NCBI GenBank assembly: GCA_050305405.1
Contig: JBNLFG010000012.1
Span: 62,001-126,000, forward strand
Direction: 5' to 3'
DNA length: 64,000 nucleotides
Source: Desulfolinea sp050305405
Lineage (GTDB): Bacteria; Chloroflexota; Anaerolineae; Anaerolineales; Villigracilaceae
The notes below the pieces were generated by a model, which saw only the letters and a program-made list of their open reading frames with translations, was not told the origin of the DNA and made no database searches. Numbering within the stretch: position 1 is the first letter of the stretch; every line of letters starts with the position of its first letter. The translations under genes were made by a program, and so were the position numbers. This document shows, piece after piece, positions 1 through 6,719 of the stretch.

Positions 1-11
1 GCCGATAAATC

Positions 12-42
12 TTGAGCCGCAACAGAAACCAAGCGGTATACT
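12..42 (+). promoter_or_regulatory. Possible promoter of the small basic protein
   Basis: A TTGAGC box at 12-17 and a TATACT box at 37-42 lie ahead of the small gene at 82. The 19-base spacer is longer than ideal, so this is a tentative sigma70-type promoter. Confidence 0.35.
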
Positions 43-81
43 ATATGAAAGAAAATATCCCACATCAGAAAGGAGGACACG

Positions 82-264
82 TTGGCAAAGGTCAATTACA
101 AATTCCAAAAGCGTCAGAAAGAGATTGCTAAGAAAAAGAAGCGTGATGAGAAATTGAAACGCAAACAGCAGATTCAAGCAAATCTTCCCGCTGAAGAAGC
201 ATCCCCAGAAGAAATACTCACCGAAGAAACACCCCTAGAAAAAATCTCCATAGAAAAACCGTAG
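82..264 (+). CDS. Small lysine-rich basic protein of unknown function
   Basis: A 60-residue protein whose first half is almost entirely Lys, Arg and Gln (the start reads MAKVNYKFQKRQKE) and whose second half is acidic (Glu- and Pro-rich). It has no membrane segment and no catalytic motif. The start is a TTG codon, chosen because a strong AAGGAGG ribosome site sits about 5 bases upstream; no ATG fits. It is monocistronic, with a terminator 50 bases after the stop. I recognise the general look of short basic bacterial hypotheticals with this N-terminus but no named function. The charge pattern would suit nucleic-acid or ribosome contact, which is inference only. Confidence 0.7.
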   Translation: MAKVNYKFQKRQKEIAKKKKRDEKLKRKQQIQANLPAEEASPEEILTEETPLEKISIEKP

Positions 265-311
265 GAAAATCCAGAGGCATAGATGCGGATTTTTGAAGCT
301 TCAACCGATTA

Positions 312-342
312 GACCCAAAGGGTTTAGCCTTTTGGGTCTTTA
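312..342 (+). terminator. Intrinsic terminator
   Basis: GACCCAAA and TTTGGGTC arms around a short loop, followed by T-rich sequence, directly after the small basic gene. Confidence 0.7.
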
Positions 343-701
343 ATTTACACGTGGTTGAACTGGAGCTATTGCCGAGGATTTGTTAGGATAAATTAGCGCT
401 ATAAAAACTAGGGGAACAATATATGGAAAATGAAAAATGGAATGTTAAATAACGACAAAATAAGGAGACTGATGGACGCAAGAATTAGAAAACTGGATGG
501 AGCCAATATGGACATTGATTTGGCAACATCAGCAGCAAGATAGTTTCATACTCTTCATATGGACGATTGAGCCACAGGAATTTATGCGTTTGCGTACCGC
601 GAGCAAAACGAGTGATAGATTTTTCGGTCAGTTCGGTATTCATCTGGCGTGCCGGCGTAACGGCTTCAGGCATTTCGATCGTGGTCTTCCTTCTCCCAAC
701 A
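343..701. other. Gene-poor stretch
   Basis: I see no convincing gene here. A 62-codon minus-strand frame (485-673) starts shortly after the TfoX-like stop and has a GGGAGAAGG sequence upstream, but its spacing is poor and the protein looks like no family I know. The plus-strand frames are out of keeping with coding sequence. Confidence 0.4.
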
Positions 702-980
702 CTAATATCCAGCAGCGCGATCGAACTCTTTTTTCAACTGGTTTCGCTCTTCCTTGGGAATAGTGTGCCAGCGTACACCACGGATGGCACCTTCAATCGC
801 ATACAGCATATTGTAGCAAGCACCAGGATCAACACCATCGCGAATCTTCAGAATAATTTCCACGCTGCCAAGCGAAATTAAATCATCATAGCTGTTGATA
901 CCGGCCACGCTAAGCTTGTCTGCCAAAGCATCGCCAATGTTGGGGAGATCGGTCAGGGAGTTCATTTCCGTTTTTTTCAT
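702..980 (-). CDS. TfoX/Sxy C-terminal-domain protein
   Basis: A 92-residue protein consisting only of the TfoX C-terminal domain: the LTDLPNIG start, a helix-hairpin-helix-like segment (NIGDALADKLSVAGI), and the GACYNMLYAIEGAIRG helix followed by W-H-x-I-P. In Proteobacteria the full-length protein (about 200 residues) helps induce competence. Stand-alone C-terminal versions are common and of unknown role, perhaps DNA or protein binding through the HhH-like fold. The start chosen is the ATG with TTGGAGGA upstream, rather than an earlier in-frame codon nine residues further out. It has its own promoter and does not appear to share an operon. Confidence 0.8.
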   Translation of the reverse strand: MKKTEMNSLTDLPNIGDALADKLSVAGINSYDDLISLGSVEIILKIRDGVDPGACYNMLYAIEGAIRGVRWHTIPKEERNQLKKEFDRAAGY

Positions 981-1020
981 GCAATTCCTCCAAGTTTTAT
1001 AGAACATAAATTCTGTTTTG

Positions 1021-1048
1021 ATTATACTATATTCTCGGCCTGATGCAA
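1021..1048 (-). promoter_or_regulatory. Promoter of the TfoX-like gene
   Basis: On the minus strand TTGCAT (1043-1048) and TATAAT (1021-1026) are separated by 16 bases and sit about 40 bases ahead of the start codon. Confidence 0.6.
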
Positions 1049-1217
1049 CAGATTATTACTAAATTATTTGGCCGTATCTCGTTAAAGAAGGAGAAATGAG
1101 CACTAGGGCCACTAATGGTGGTTGCCAAGACCGCCATCGGCGGCTCGTGCGTCGTTGATTTTCTAAGATAATGACGTTTAGTATAAATAAAGATTATCTT
1201 GATTGCAGAAAATAACT

Positions 1218-1838
1218 TTACTCAGGTTGAATTCTTTCTAGCCTTTGCATCAATCTCACCGCTTGTTTTCGATGTAAACGCTTTAGACTTTCCACTTCCC
1301 CTCTAACTTTAATAAACACATCCCGATACAAAGCACTATCTCTACCGCTTTCAGCAAGTATTTCACAGCGCTTTACTGCAGTCCTAATATTATCTCTCTT
1401 ATTTTTATTCATCGTTGGTTTTTGACGATCGACATTCAATCGATGAACCATCATCTTATCCCCTTTGAAATATACTTCTCGTTTCGCTCTATTAGGTTTT
1501 ACATTAGTACTCAATAACATTCCATATACCAAGGAAGTTATCTCTCCCATTTCCTGAGATGACAACTTCCTATCTGTGGAAATAGTAATATCGTCCACGT
1601 ACCGCGAATAATAAATCCCTCTCTTTCGAAGTTCTTCTACAAGCCTTGGCTCTTTATCCCAGAATATTAAGTTCGCGATATATGAGCTAGTAGAAGCTCC
1701 TTGTGGAACAAAATTTTTATATGTGGTCAAATTGGTTAGTAAGCTGGCAACATCAGGGGGGAAGTGAAAAAAGTGCTGCCACATTTTTCTAACTAACTTT
1801 CTCCCTGTGGATGGAAAAAAAATCCGAGATATCCTCAC
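1218..1838 (-). CDS. Retron-type reverse transcriptase, C-terminal part (frameshifted)
   Basis: This frame carries the catalytic half of a retron reverse transcriptase. It has the palm motif QGASTSSYIAN (RT motif 4), the active-site motif YVDD inside RYVDDITIS, the K/R-rich thumb with VHRLNVDRQKP, and a basic C-terminal helix. Retron RTs usually have VTG at the start of the thumb; here the position reads VHR. Real homology begins at the FFPST segment, which continues the N-terminal frame exactly. The first few residues of the open frame are therefore not a true start and no ribosome site precedes them. Joined to the upstream frame the enzyme would be about 316 residues, normal for a retron RT. 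As it stands the catalytic half can be made only by a frameshift or if the extra base is a sequence error. Confidence 0.85.
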   Translation of the reverse strand: MRISRIFFPSTGRKLVRKMWQHFFHFPPDVASLLTNLTTYKNFVPQGASTSSYIANLIFWDKEPRLVEELRKRGIYYSRYVDDITISTDRKLSSQEMGEITSLVYGMLLSTNVKPNRAKREVYFKGDKMMVHRLNVDRQKPTMNKNKRDNIRTAVKRCEILAESGRDSALYRDVFIKVRGEVESLKRLHRKQAVRLMQRLERIQPE

Positions 1839-2169
1839 AATTCACAAATCTTCTTCCGGAGTGGTACGTAGCATTGGATATATAATCTTTTGGATCACCC
1901 TCACTTTTTATCCCACCCTGCAAATAATCAGGATAAGTTACCGCATAGAATATTTTCTTTTTTATCTGTTGATGAACAGTTGAAAGTGGTTCTTCAATTC
2001 TATAAGTTTGACGTACTTTTCCGTTTGGTTTAGGCTTTGGTTTATTTGGCTTTACACAGATTTCTTGATGACTTGCTAATTCTCGTAATTGGTCAGAATC
2101 TATTGATAACAATCTGGCTAGGGCGTCTACGCTTCCAATTGGCGAATTATTATAGACCGGAACTTTCAT
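1789..2169 (-). CDS. Retron-type reverse transcriptase, N-terminal part (frameshifted)
   Basis: This frame holds the fingers and first palm segment. It includes the retron hallmark NAxxH (NATYH, in YISNATYHSG) and the first catalytic aspartate region NCEDISDFF. It then leaves the RT reading frame at a run of eight T and stops 27 bases later. Removing one T restores DFFPST and joins it to the downstream catalytic frame. The ATG at 2169 is preferred over a TTG five codons upstream. It overlaps the end of the Xre gene by about 20 bases, so the two are probably translationally coupled. In a working retron this protein copies the msd part of the structured RNA upstream, priming from a guanosine of the msr. 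Whether it is functional here depends on the frameshift. Confidence 0.85.
   Translation of the reverse strand: MKVPVYNNSPIGSVDALARLLSIDSDQLRELASHQEICVKPNKPKPKPNGKVRQTYRIEEPLSTVHQQIKKKIFYAVTYPDYLQGGIKSEGDPKDYISNATYHSGRRFVNCEDISDFFSIHREKVS
1815..1822 (-). other. Homopolymer frameshift site in the retron RT
   Basis: Eight A on the plus strand (eight T in the mRNA sense) mark the exact point where RT homology switches frame. Seven would give an uninterrupted enzyme. It could be a real mutation, a phase-variable tract, a programmed slip or an assembly error. Confidence 0.8.
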
Positions 2170-2452
2170 AAGATGATTCTTCAATTAATTTAAGAGCTGT
2201 ATAAGATATTTTTTCTAAAAGTTCTTGGCTTATTTCAGAAAACTCGTTTTGATCCGTTGCTAAAAAAATCAATATGCTGGCTGGAATATTGATTGCCTCT
2301 GAAATTTTTTGAACAGTTGAAAAGCTAGGGTCTCGTTTACCACGCTCCAACAACGACAAATATGACACTGAAATATCCGCTAGCTTAGCAAGTTCACTCT
2401 GGCTCATATTTTTCTGAACTCGACAGAGTTTTATAGCTTTACCTAAATTCAT
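2150..2452 (-). CDS. Xre-family helix-turn-helix protein of the retron operon
   Basis: A 100-residue protein with a classic Xre/Cro HTH at residues 3-57: LGKAIKLCRVQKNMSQSELA, then SVSYLSLLERGKRDPSF and TVQKISEAINIP. A short helical tail of about 40 residues ends in an acidic Ser-rich stretch. The start is the ATG with a GAGG site 8 bases upstream. The longer open frame adds a non-homologous leucine-rich lead that I discarded. It lies between the 81-residue protein and the RT in a tightly packed operon. Retrons with an HTH accessory protein are known; I recall them as type VI in the Mestre classification but cannot confirm it here. It could be an autorepressor acting on the palindrome over the retron promoter, the retron effector, or both. 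Confidence 0.85.
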   Translation of the reverse strand: MNLGKAIKLCRVQKNMSQSELAKLADISVSYLSLLERGKRDPSFSTVQKISEAINIPASILIFLATDQNEFSEISQELLEKISYTALKLIEESSYESSGL

Positions 2453-2495
2453 AAAAACCTCGGGTAACAATAAAGGAGAGAGTAAGAGCAATGGT

Positions 2496-2741
2496 TTACC
2501 AGTCTTTGACGAGATTCTCAATCACTTCAATTACTGTCGGAAGATATTTCAGAATCATCCCAAATGCATTTAGTACATCAGCAGCACTAATAGCTATGGA
2601 ATTATCCTCAAGTGCTAAGCTCAAATCAGAGATAACCTCATCAAGCTTTTGAATAACTTCCTCGTTCTTCACACTGCTTTGCAGTTCCATGCGGGCACTA
2701 GAAAGTACCTCAATGGAATTTCTTAAAAGTTGTTTTTGCAT
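2496..2741 (-). CDS. Small helical protein of the retron operon, unknown function
   Basis: An 81-residue protein with a very strong ribosome site (AAGGAGG, 7 bases before ATG). It is the first coding gene after the structured RNA. The sequence is predicted helical: an amphipathic N-terminal part, an acidic middle (KLDEVISDLSLALEDN), and a hydrophobic C-terminal segment (LNAFGMILKYLPTVIEVIENL) that could insert in or lie on a membrane. I do not recognise the family. Its position between the RNA and the regulator makes it a candidate toxin or effector of the retron. That is inferred from synteny, not from any motif. Confidence 0.75.
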   Translation of the reverse strand: MQKQLLRNSIEVLSSARMELQSSVKNEEVIQKLDEVISDLSLALEDNSIAISAADVLNAFGMILKYLPTVIEVIENLVKDW

Positions 2742-2808
2742 TTTTTAGCCTCCTTAGCTAAATTAGATTTGTATTCGGGTGCCAATGCGACCCCGTTGCC
2801 AAATCACG

Positions 2809-3108
2809 TTGGCACTGATACTTCACAGTGTGAAGAACAAAAACCATTGTCTCTCTCGAAATCCCGTTGCATTCTTTTAGTGCATAAACGCACTTGAAAA
2901 AATGCTCTAGCTACAAGCTATAACATGCTCCGCATCGGCCGCCCCAAGCTGGGCTAGGCCGTAAACAACGCGAAACCGATGGTTCCGATGCAGGGTGCAT
3001 GCTGGCGGGGTAAGACCAAAATGGTCGACATCTAAAAAAGATGCCAGTTACTAGTGCCAACAAAAAGCAAACAACTTTTAAGGTGCTCGGGATGCTTACA
3101 TCCCGTCA
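2809..3108 (-). ncRNA. Retron msr-msd non-coding RNA
   Basis: The transcript begins just below a strong promoter and is highly structured. A leader hairpin (CGGGATG/CATCCCG, 3088-3105) comes first. The a1 repeat TTGGCACT (3053-3060) pairs perfectly with the a2 repeat AGTGCCAA (2809-2816), enclosing about 240 bases. After a1 comes a TAGT that could hold the branching G. Next are two msr-like hairpins (GACATCT/AGATGcC, 3027-3045; GACCA/TGGTC, 3014-3026). A long msd-like stem follows (GCATCGG 2932-2938 with CCGATGC 2985-2991, extended by CATGC/GCATG), then a further hairpin (AGTGC/GCACT, 2879-2894). A perfect CTTCACA/TGTGAAG hairpin lies just before a2. The a1/a2 layout ahead of an RT with NAxxH is the retron hallmark. 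The exact RNA ends and the branch point are inferred. Confidence 0.75.
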
Positions 3109-3114
3109 GAAAAG

Positions 3115-3144
3115 ATTATACCACAAAAATTGACTGACAGTCAA
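3115..3144 (-). promoter_or_regulatory. Retron promoter with overlapping palindromic operator
   Basis: TTGACT (3139-3144) and TATAAT (3115-3120) with an 18-base spacer form a strong sigma70-type promoter for the RNA and operon. The -35 box is one half of a perfect 15-base palindrome, TTGACTG-T-CAGTCAA (3130-3144). That is a plausible operator for the Xre protein. A half-site (ACAGTCAA) recurs near 3178-3185. Positions 3145-3322 hold no gene; a GGTTCC/GGAACC hairpin lies near 3287-3318. Confidence 0.75.
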
Positions 3145-3322
3145 ATTAAAGAGACTTTCTAATAATTTTCTAATACTTACAGTCAATATTTCATATTTAT
3201 GATAATCCCTGTATAAATCACATCTTTATGTTTATCCTCTCTACATCAAAAACGTATATCTGTAGGAACTGAACTTTAATCCGCTAGGTTCCAGGTTCCA
3301 GTCCTAGGCGAGGAACCCATAA

Positions 3323-3361
3323 TAAAAAAAGCCCGCAACTTTTGTTACAGGCTTTTTTATT
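3323..3361 (-). terminator. Terminator of the first exporter operon
   Basis: On the minus strand a GCCTGTAAC/GTTGCGGGC stem (two wobble pairs) with an AAAA loop is followed by seven T. The plus strand also ends in a T-run, so it may work both ways. Confidence 0.85.
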
Positions 3362-3380
3362 AGATTCTAATTTTCCTTTT

Positions 3381-5786
3381 TTACTCATACGCCAACGTAT
3401 CTCTTACCGTCAGTCTTGATGCCTTCCGCGCAGGCAGGGCGCTTGCAAGTGCCGCTAAAAAGAGCGTAATTCCCAACCAGGTCATGATCCCTTCAACGCC
3501 AAAGGTGAAGGGCAGAGGGGATTTGAAGATCGCCACACCCACTCCGTAAACCAGTGCAGATGTAATTGGCGCCGAGAGTAAGATTCCGCCCGCCCAACTG
3601 AGCAAGCCGATAAATAAGCCCTCGACCAAAACAATCTTCTGAATGTCAAAGTTCGAGGCGCCGATGGCCCGCATTACACCGATCTCGCGAGTCCGCTCAA
3701 GGGTGTTGATACTCATGGTGCTCATCAGCCCCAAACCACCCACTATCGCAGTCAGGATCGCCATCACCAGCATGAAGTAGACCAGCACATCCGTCTGTTG
3801 AGTTTGCTGCAAGCGCCACTCAGCCGCCAATTGAATGTTGCCAACCTGAATATTGCTCTCATCCATCAGACTTTGGATCGTCTGCCCGATGGCAGCCACC
3901 GTTGCCGGATCATGCGATTCGGTGATAATGCGCAAAGAAAAAACTTGCCCGGGCATGTTCACCAATCGACTGACATACTCATAATTCACATAAACCAAAG
4001 GCGGCACGACGTTTCCGGGGATATTGTAAATGCCCACGATCTTCCATTCGGATTCCTGATCGTTAATATTCAGCTTGATCGTATCGCTCACTTTCAAATC
4101 GGGTCGCACACTGAGCAGATGGTTGCCGATCACAATCGCATTTTCGTCGCCGGGCACCAGCCAACGGCCTGCCGTCAGGATGGGTTCGATCAGGGTCGAA
4201 TCCGCTGGTGGGGCAACGATAGCAAGCTCATTGGCGGTCGTCTCGTCCGCCGAGATGATCTCGGCGCCAGCCATCATCCAGCCTTCCACACGCTCCACAC
4301 CGGGCACGGCATCCACAATCCCCGCCACTCTTTCGTAGCGATAAGCACGATTAAATTCGACATTGATGTCAGCGAGAAAATATTTCTCAACATCACGCAT
4401 GGTGCGATCAAAGGTGCCGAAAAGATTCATGACGGCGACGAAGATCGCCCCCGCCAAAACCAGTGTGGATAGCGTGAGCACGAGGCGCAATTTACGGCGG
4501 AAGGTATTGCGGATCGAGATCCGCACCGGACGTGAGAGCAGGCTCGAATCTTTAACCTGCTTGGAGGCTTGTTTCGCCCCCGCGCTCCCCAGCCCGTAGT
4601 CGCTTAACGCCTCTCGTACGGTGATCCGCACCGTGCCCCACATCGGGAAGAAGCCAGCCAACAGCGGCACCACAAATGCAACGATTGCCTGCTGCACAAG
4701 TGTCTGCGGGAAGATGGTAAAAGCCCCAACATTGAAGTTCAGCCAACCAGCCATACCTTCAAGCACTACAACGCTCAAAAAAGCAGAGAGCGGCACGGAG
4801 ATAGCAAAAGCAACCGCCCCAAAAGACAGGATCAAGACCATGTACATCGTCATGATCTGACCGGTTTCACCGCCAATCGCTTTCATGATGCCGATCTGCT
4901 TGGTGTGCTGCGCCATCAATGAAACGATGGTATTGACGACAAGGAAGGCGCTCAAGGCAACGATGAGCCAACCCAGAACACCCAAAACAACAACTACGCC
5001 TTGGGTCACATCCCAGGCAAAGTGATGACCGGGGTTAAAGGTAAAAATAAAGTAGACGTCACCGCCACTCTTCTCAAAACGATCGGCGACAGCCTGCGTC
5101 ACATCAGAGACATGCTGCTGGTCGGTGGGATTTTCGGCAACGCTGATATTGATCTTGGTGTAGTAGTTGGCGTAGCCGCCCATCCATTCGAGGGTTTGGG
5201 GGGTGACATAGGCATTGATCGACCCCATCATGGCATAGGGGATAGAAACCACATCATGCACATAACCGGCGACCGTAAGTTGGCGCGTTTTGCCGTTGCT
5301 CAATTCGATATTGAGCACATCACCGACTTCGTAGCCCAGATTTTTGATATTACGGTCAAGCAAGACTTCCTTATCACCCAAAGTCGGGAGAAAAGTATCT
5401 GCTTCGTTATCCGGTTTAAGAGTATTAACTTTAATCTCTTCAGGGTCTTTGACCCCGTCAAAGCTGATTGATATCTTGTTGCCATCTTCCTGTATCAACT
5501 GGGCAGAGACATCACTCCGCCCTTCGATCTCACCCACGCCGGGAATATCGCGCAAGACCTTGAGCATGTCATCGTCTGTCGGCGAGACATAGAGCGTCGA
5601 TTCAGAGGGGTTCGCAGAAAGAAAATCCGCATCCATATCGCGGTTCATCTGCAAACCAAGATTATTATTCAATCCCACCGCAAAGGTACCTGCGATGATG
5701 GTCAGGGTCATCAGGAAAGTGCGGGTTTTATTTGCGAAGAAATCCGCCCAAACCTTTTTCCAACGGCTAGTCACTGGAGCCCCCAT
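3381..5786 (-). CDS. ABC exporter permease, MacB/FtsX type with two FtsX domains
   Basis: An 801-residue membrane protein of the type VII (MacB/LolC) ABC class. After a short basic N-terminus come a membrane segment (about 23-40), an extracellular MacB core domain, and a three-helix FtsX domain (about 255-395, containing KQIGIMKAIGG). A second membrane segment, second extracellular domain and second FtsX block follow (about 680-800, containing RTREIGVMRAIGAS). Single-chain double-FtsX permeases work with one ATPase dimer and move energy to extracellular substrates rather than through a pore. It overlaps the ATPase gene by 20 bases and has AAGG before the ATG. The substrate cannot be told from sequence; antimicrobial peptides, lipids or lipoproteins are handled by relatives. 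Confidence 0.9.
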   Translation of the reverse strand: MGAPVTSRWKKVWADFFANKTRTFLMTLTIIAGTFAVGLNNNLGLQMNRDMDADFLSANPSESTLYVSPTDDDMLKVLRDIPGVGEIEGRSDVSAQLIQEDGNKISISFDGVKDPEEIKVNTLKPDNEADTFLPTLGDKEVLLDRNIKNLGYEVGDVLNIELSNGKTRQLTVAGYVHDVVSIPYAMMGSINAYVTPQTLEWMGGYANYYTKINISVAENPTDQQHVSDVTQAVADRFEKSGGDVYFIFTFNPGHHFAWDVTQGVVVVLGVLGWLIVALSAFLVVNTIVSLMAQHTKQIGIMKAIGGETGQIMTMYMVLILSFGAVAFAISVPLSAFLSVVVLEGMAGWLNFNVGAFTIFPQTLVQQAIVAFVVPLLAGFFPMWGTVRITVREALSDYGLGSAGAKQASKQVKDSSLLSRPVRISIRNTFRRKLRLVLTLSTLVLAGAIFVAVMNLFGTFDRTMRDVEKYFLADINVEFNRAYRYERVAGIVDAVPGVERVEGWMMAGAEIISADETTANELAIVAPPADSTLIEPILTAGRWLVPGDENAIVIGNHLLSVRPDLKVSDTIKLNINDQESEWKIVGIYNIPGNVVPPLVYVNYEYVSRLVNMPGQVFSLRIITESHDPATVAAIGQTIQSLMDESNIQVGNIQLAAEWRLQQTQQTDVLVYFMLVMAILTAIVGGLGLMSTMSINTLERTREIGVMRAIGASNFDIQKIVLVEGLFIGLLSWAGGILLSAPITSALVYGVGVAIFKSPLPFTFGVEGIMTWLGITLFLAALASALPARKASRLTVRDTLAYE

Positions 5787-6558
5787 CCCAGCCTTCCCCC
5801 GAGGGGGGCAGCGGTGTCTTCCCGTTCAGCTTGTCGCTGGCGATGACACCATCGGCAATGGTCGCAACACGGGTGGCGCGCTTCGCCATTTCGTTGTCAT
5901 GCGTCACGATAATGATGGTCTTCCCCCGTGAAACGAGCGTATTGAACATACGAAAGACCCGCTCCGCCGTTTTTGAGTCGAGATTCCCCGTCGGTTCATC
6001 TGCGATGATGACGGGAGGGTCGTTCGCCAAGCCACGCGCAATTGCAACACGCTGCTGCTGCCCACCGGAGAGACCGGAAGGAAGTTTGAAGGCGTGATCT
6101 GCCAATTCCATTTGGTCGAGCAGGTCGAGAGCACGCTCCTTGCGTTCACTCTTCGGGAAGGTCTTGCAAAAATCCATCGGCAGCATGACATTCTCAACAA
6201 CAGAAAGCATCGGCAGTAACTGGAAGAATTGAAAAACAATGCCCAGATTAATGCCGCGCCAACGCGCCATCTTGTTCTCGCCCAACTCATGGACCGCAGT
6301 CTGATTGACCCACACTTCGCCCTCGCTCGGGCGGTCGATACCGGTAATCATATTCAAGAGCGTGGTCTTACCACTGCCCGACTTGCCGATCACACTGACA
6401 AATTCACCGGCCTTGATGTCAAGGCTAACTTGCTTGAGCGCAGGAAAATCACCCACGGCTGTTTTATAGAGTTTATCTACGCCACGCAGGGAAATCAGCG
6501 GGTAGTTATTTTTCTCGGCTGTTTTCTTGCCGTTCTGATTAAAGGGTAGGGTTAGCAT
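5767..6558 (-). CDS. ABC exporter ATP-binding protein, MacB/LolD type
   Basis: A 263-residue ATPase with every motif intact: Walker A GKSGSGKTT, the Q-loop in GIVFQFFQLLP, signature LSGGQQQR, Walker B VIIADEPTG followed by NLDS, and the H-switch in TIIIVTHD. The ATG at 6558 (AAGG upstream) is preferred to a TTG eight codons earlier. The C-terminus overlaps the permease start, implying coupled translation. It powers the neighbouring double-FtsX permease. Confidence 0.92.
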   Translation of the reverse strand: MLTLPFNQNGKKTAEKNNYPLISLRGVDKLYKTAVGDFPALKQVSLDIKAGEFVSVIGKSGSGKTTLLNMITGIDRPSEGEVWVNQTAVHELGENKMARWRGINLGIVFQFFQLLPMLSVVENVMLPMDFCKTFPKSERKERALDLLDQMELADHAFKLPSGLSGGQQQRVAIARGLANDPPVIIADEPTGNLDSKTAERVFRMFNTLVSRGKTIIIVTHDNEMAKRATRVATIADGVIASDKLNGKTPLPPSGEGWDGGSSD

Positions 6559-6599
6559 AAGTTTTGCCTTTTTAATACTCAATCAGTTCCTGAACGGAG

Positions 6600-6700
6600 C
6601 GCCCCCTTCGACTATGCTCAGGGCAAGCTCTCGGGAGTGCAGTCGAAGGACAGGGTTTTCAAATGCCGCTCTTCGACTACGCGCTTCACATTCGTGCAGC
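6600..6700. repeat. Intergenic palindromic repeat element
   Basis: CCTTCGACT (near 6605) and AGTCGAAGG (near 6642) form an inverted repeat, and another CTTCGACTACG follows near 6672. This resembles dispersed repeats found between genes. It separates the adaptor stop from the ATPase start within one operon. Confidence 0.5.
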
Positions 6701-6719
6701 CCTCCGCTCAGAGACTGAA

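Noticed and set aside
485..673. A 62-codon minus-strand frame after the TfoX-like gene
   Set aside because: Poor spacing to its ribosome-like site, no recognisable homology and odd composition; kept only as a note in the gap entry.
2761..3110. A group II intron or tRNA-like reading of the RNA upstream of the RT operon
   Set aside because: No domain V or intron ends, and the RT lacks a maturase domain; a1/a2 pairing and NAxxH favour a retron.
3260..3320. A tRNA-like GGTTCCAGTCC segment
   Set aside because: No cloverleaf or acceptor stem can be drawn; only a small GGTTCC/GGAACC hairpin is present.
3798..4472. A 224-codon plus-strand frame inside the first exporter permease
   Set aside because: It is the antisense shadow of a clear MacB/FtsX permease and has no family features.
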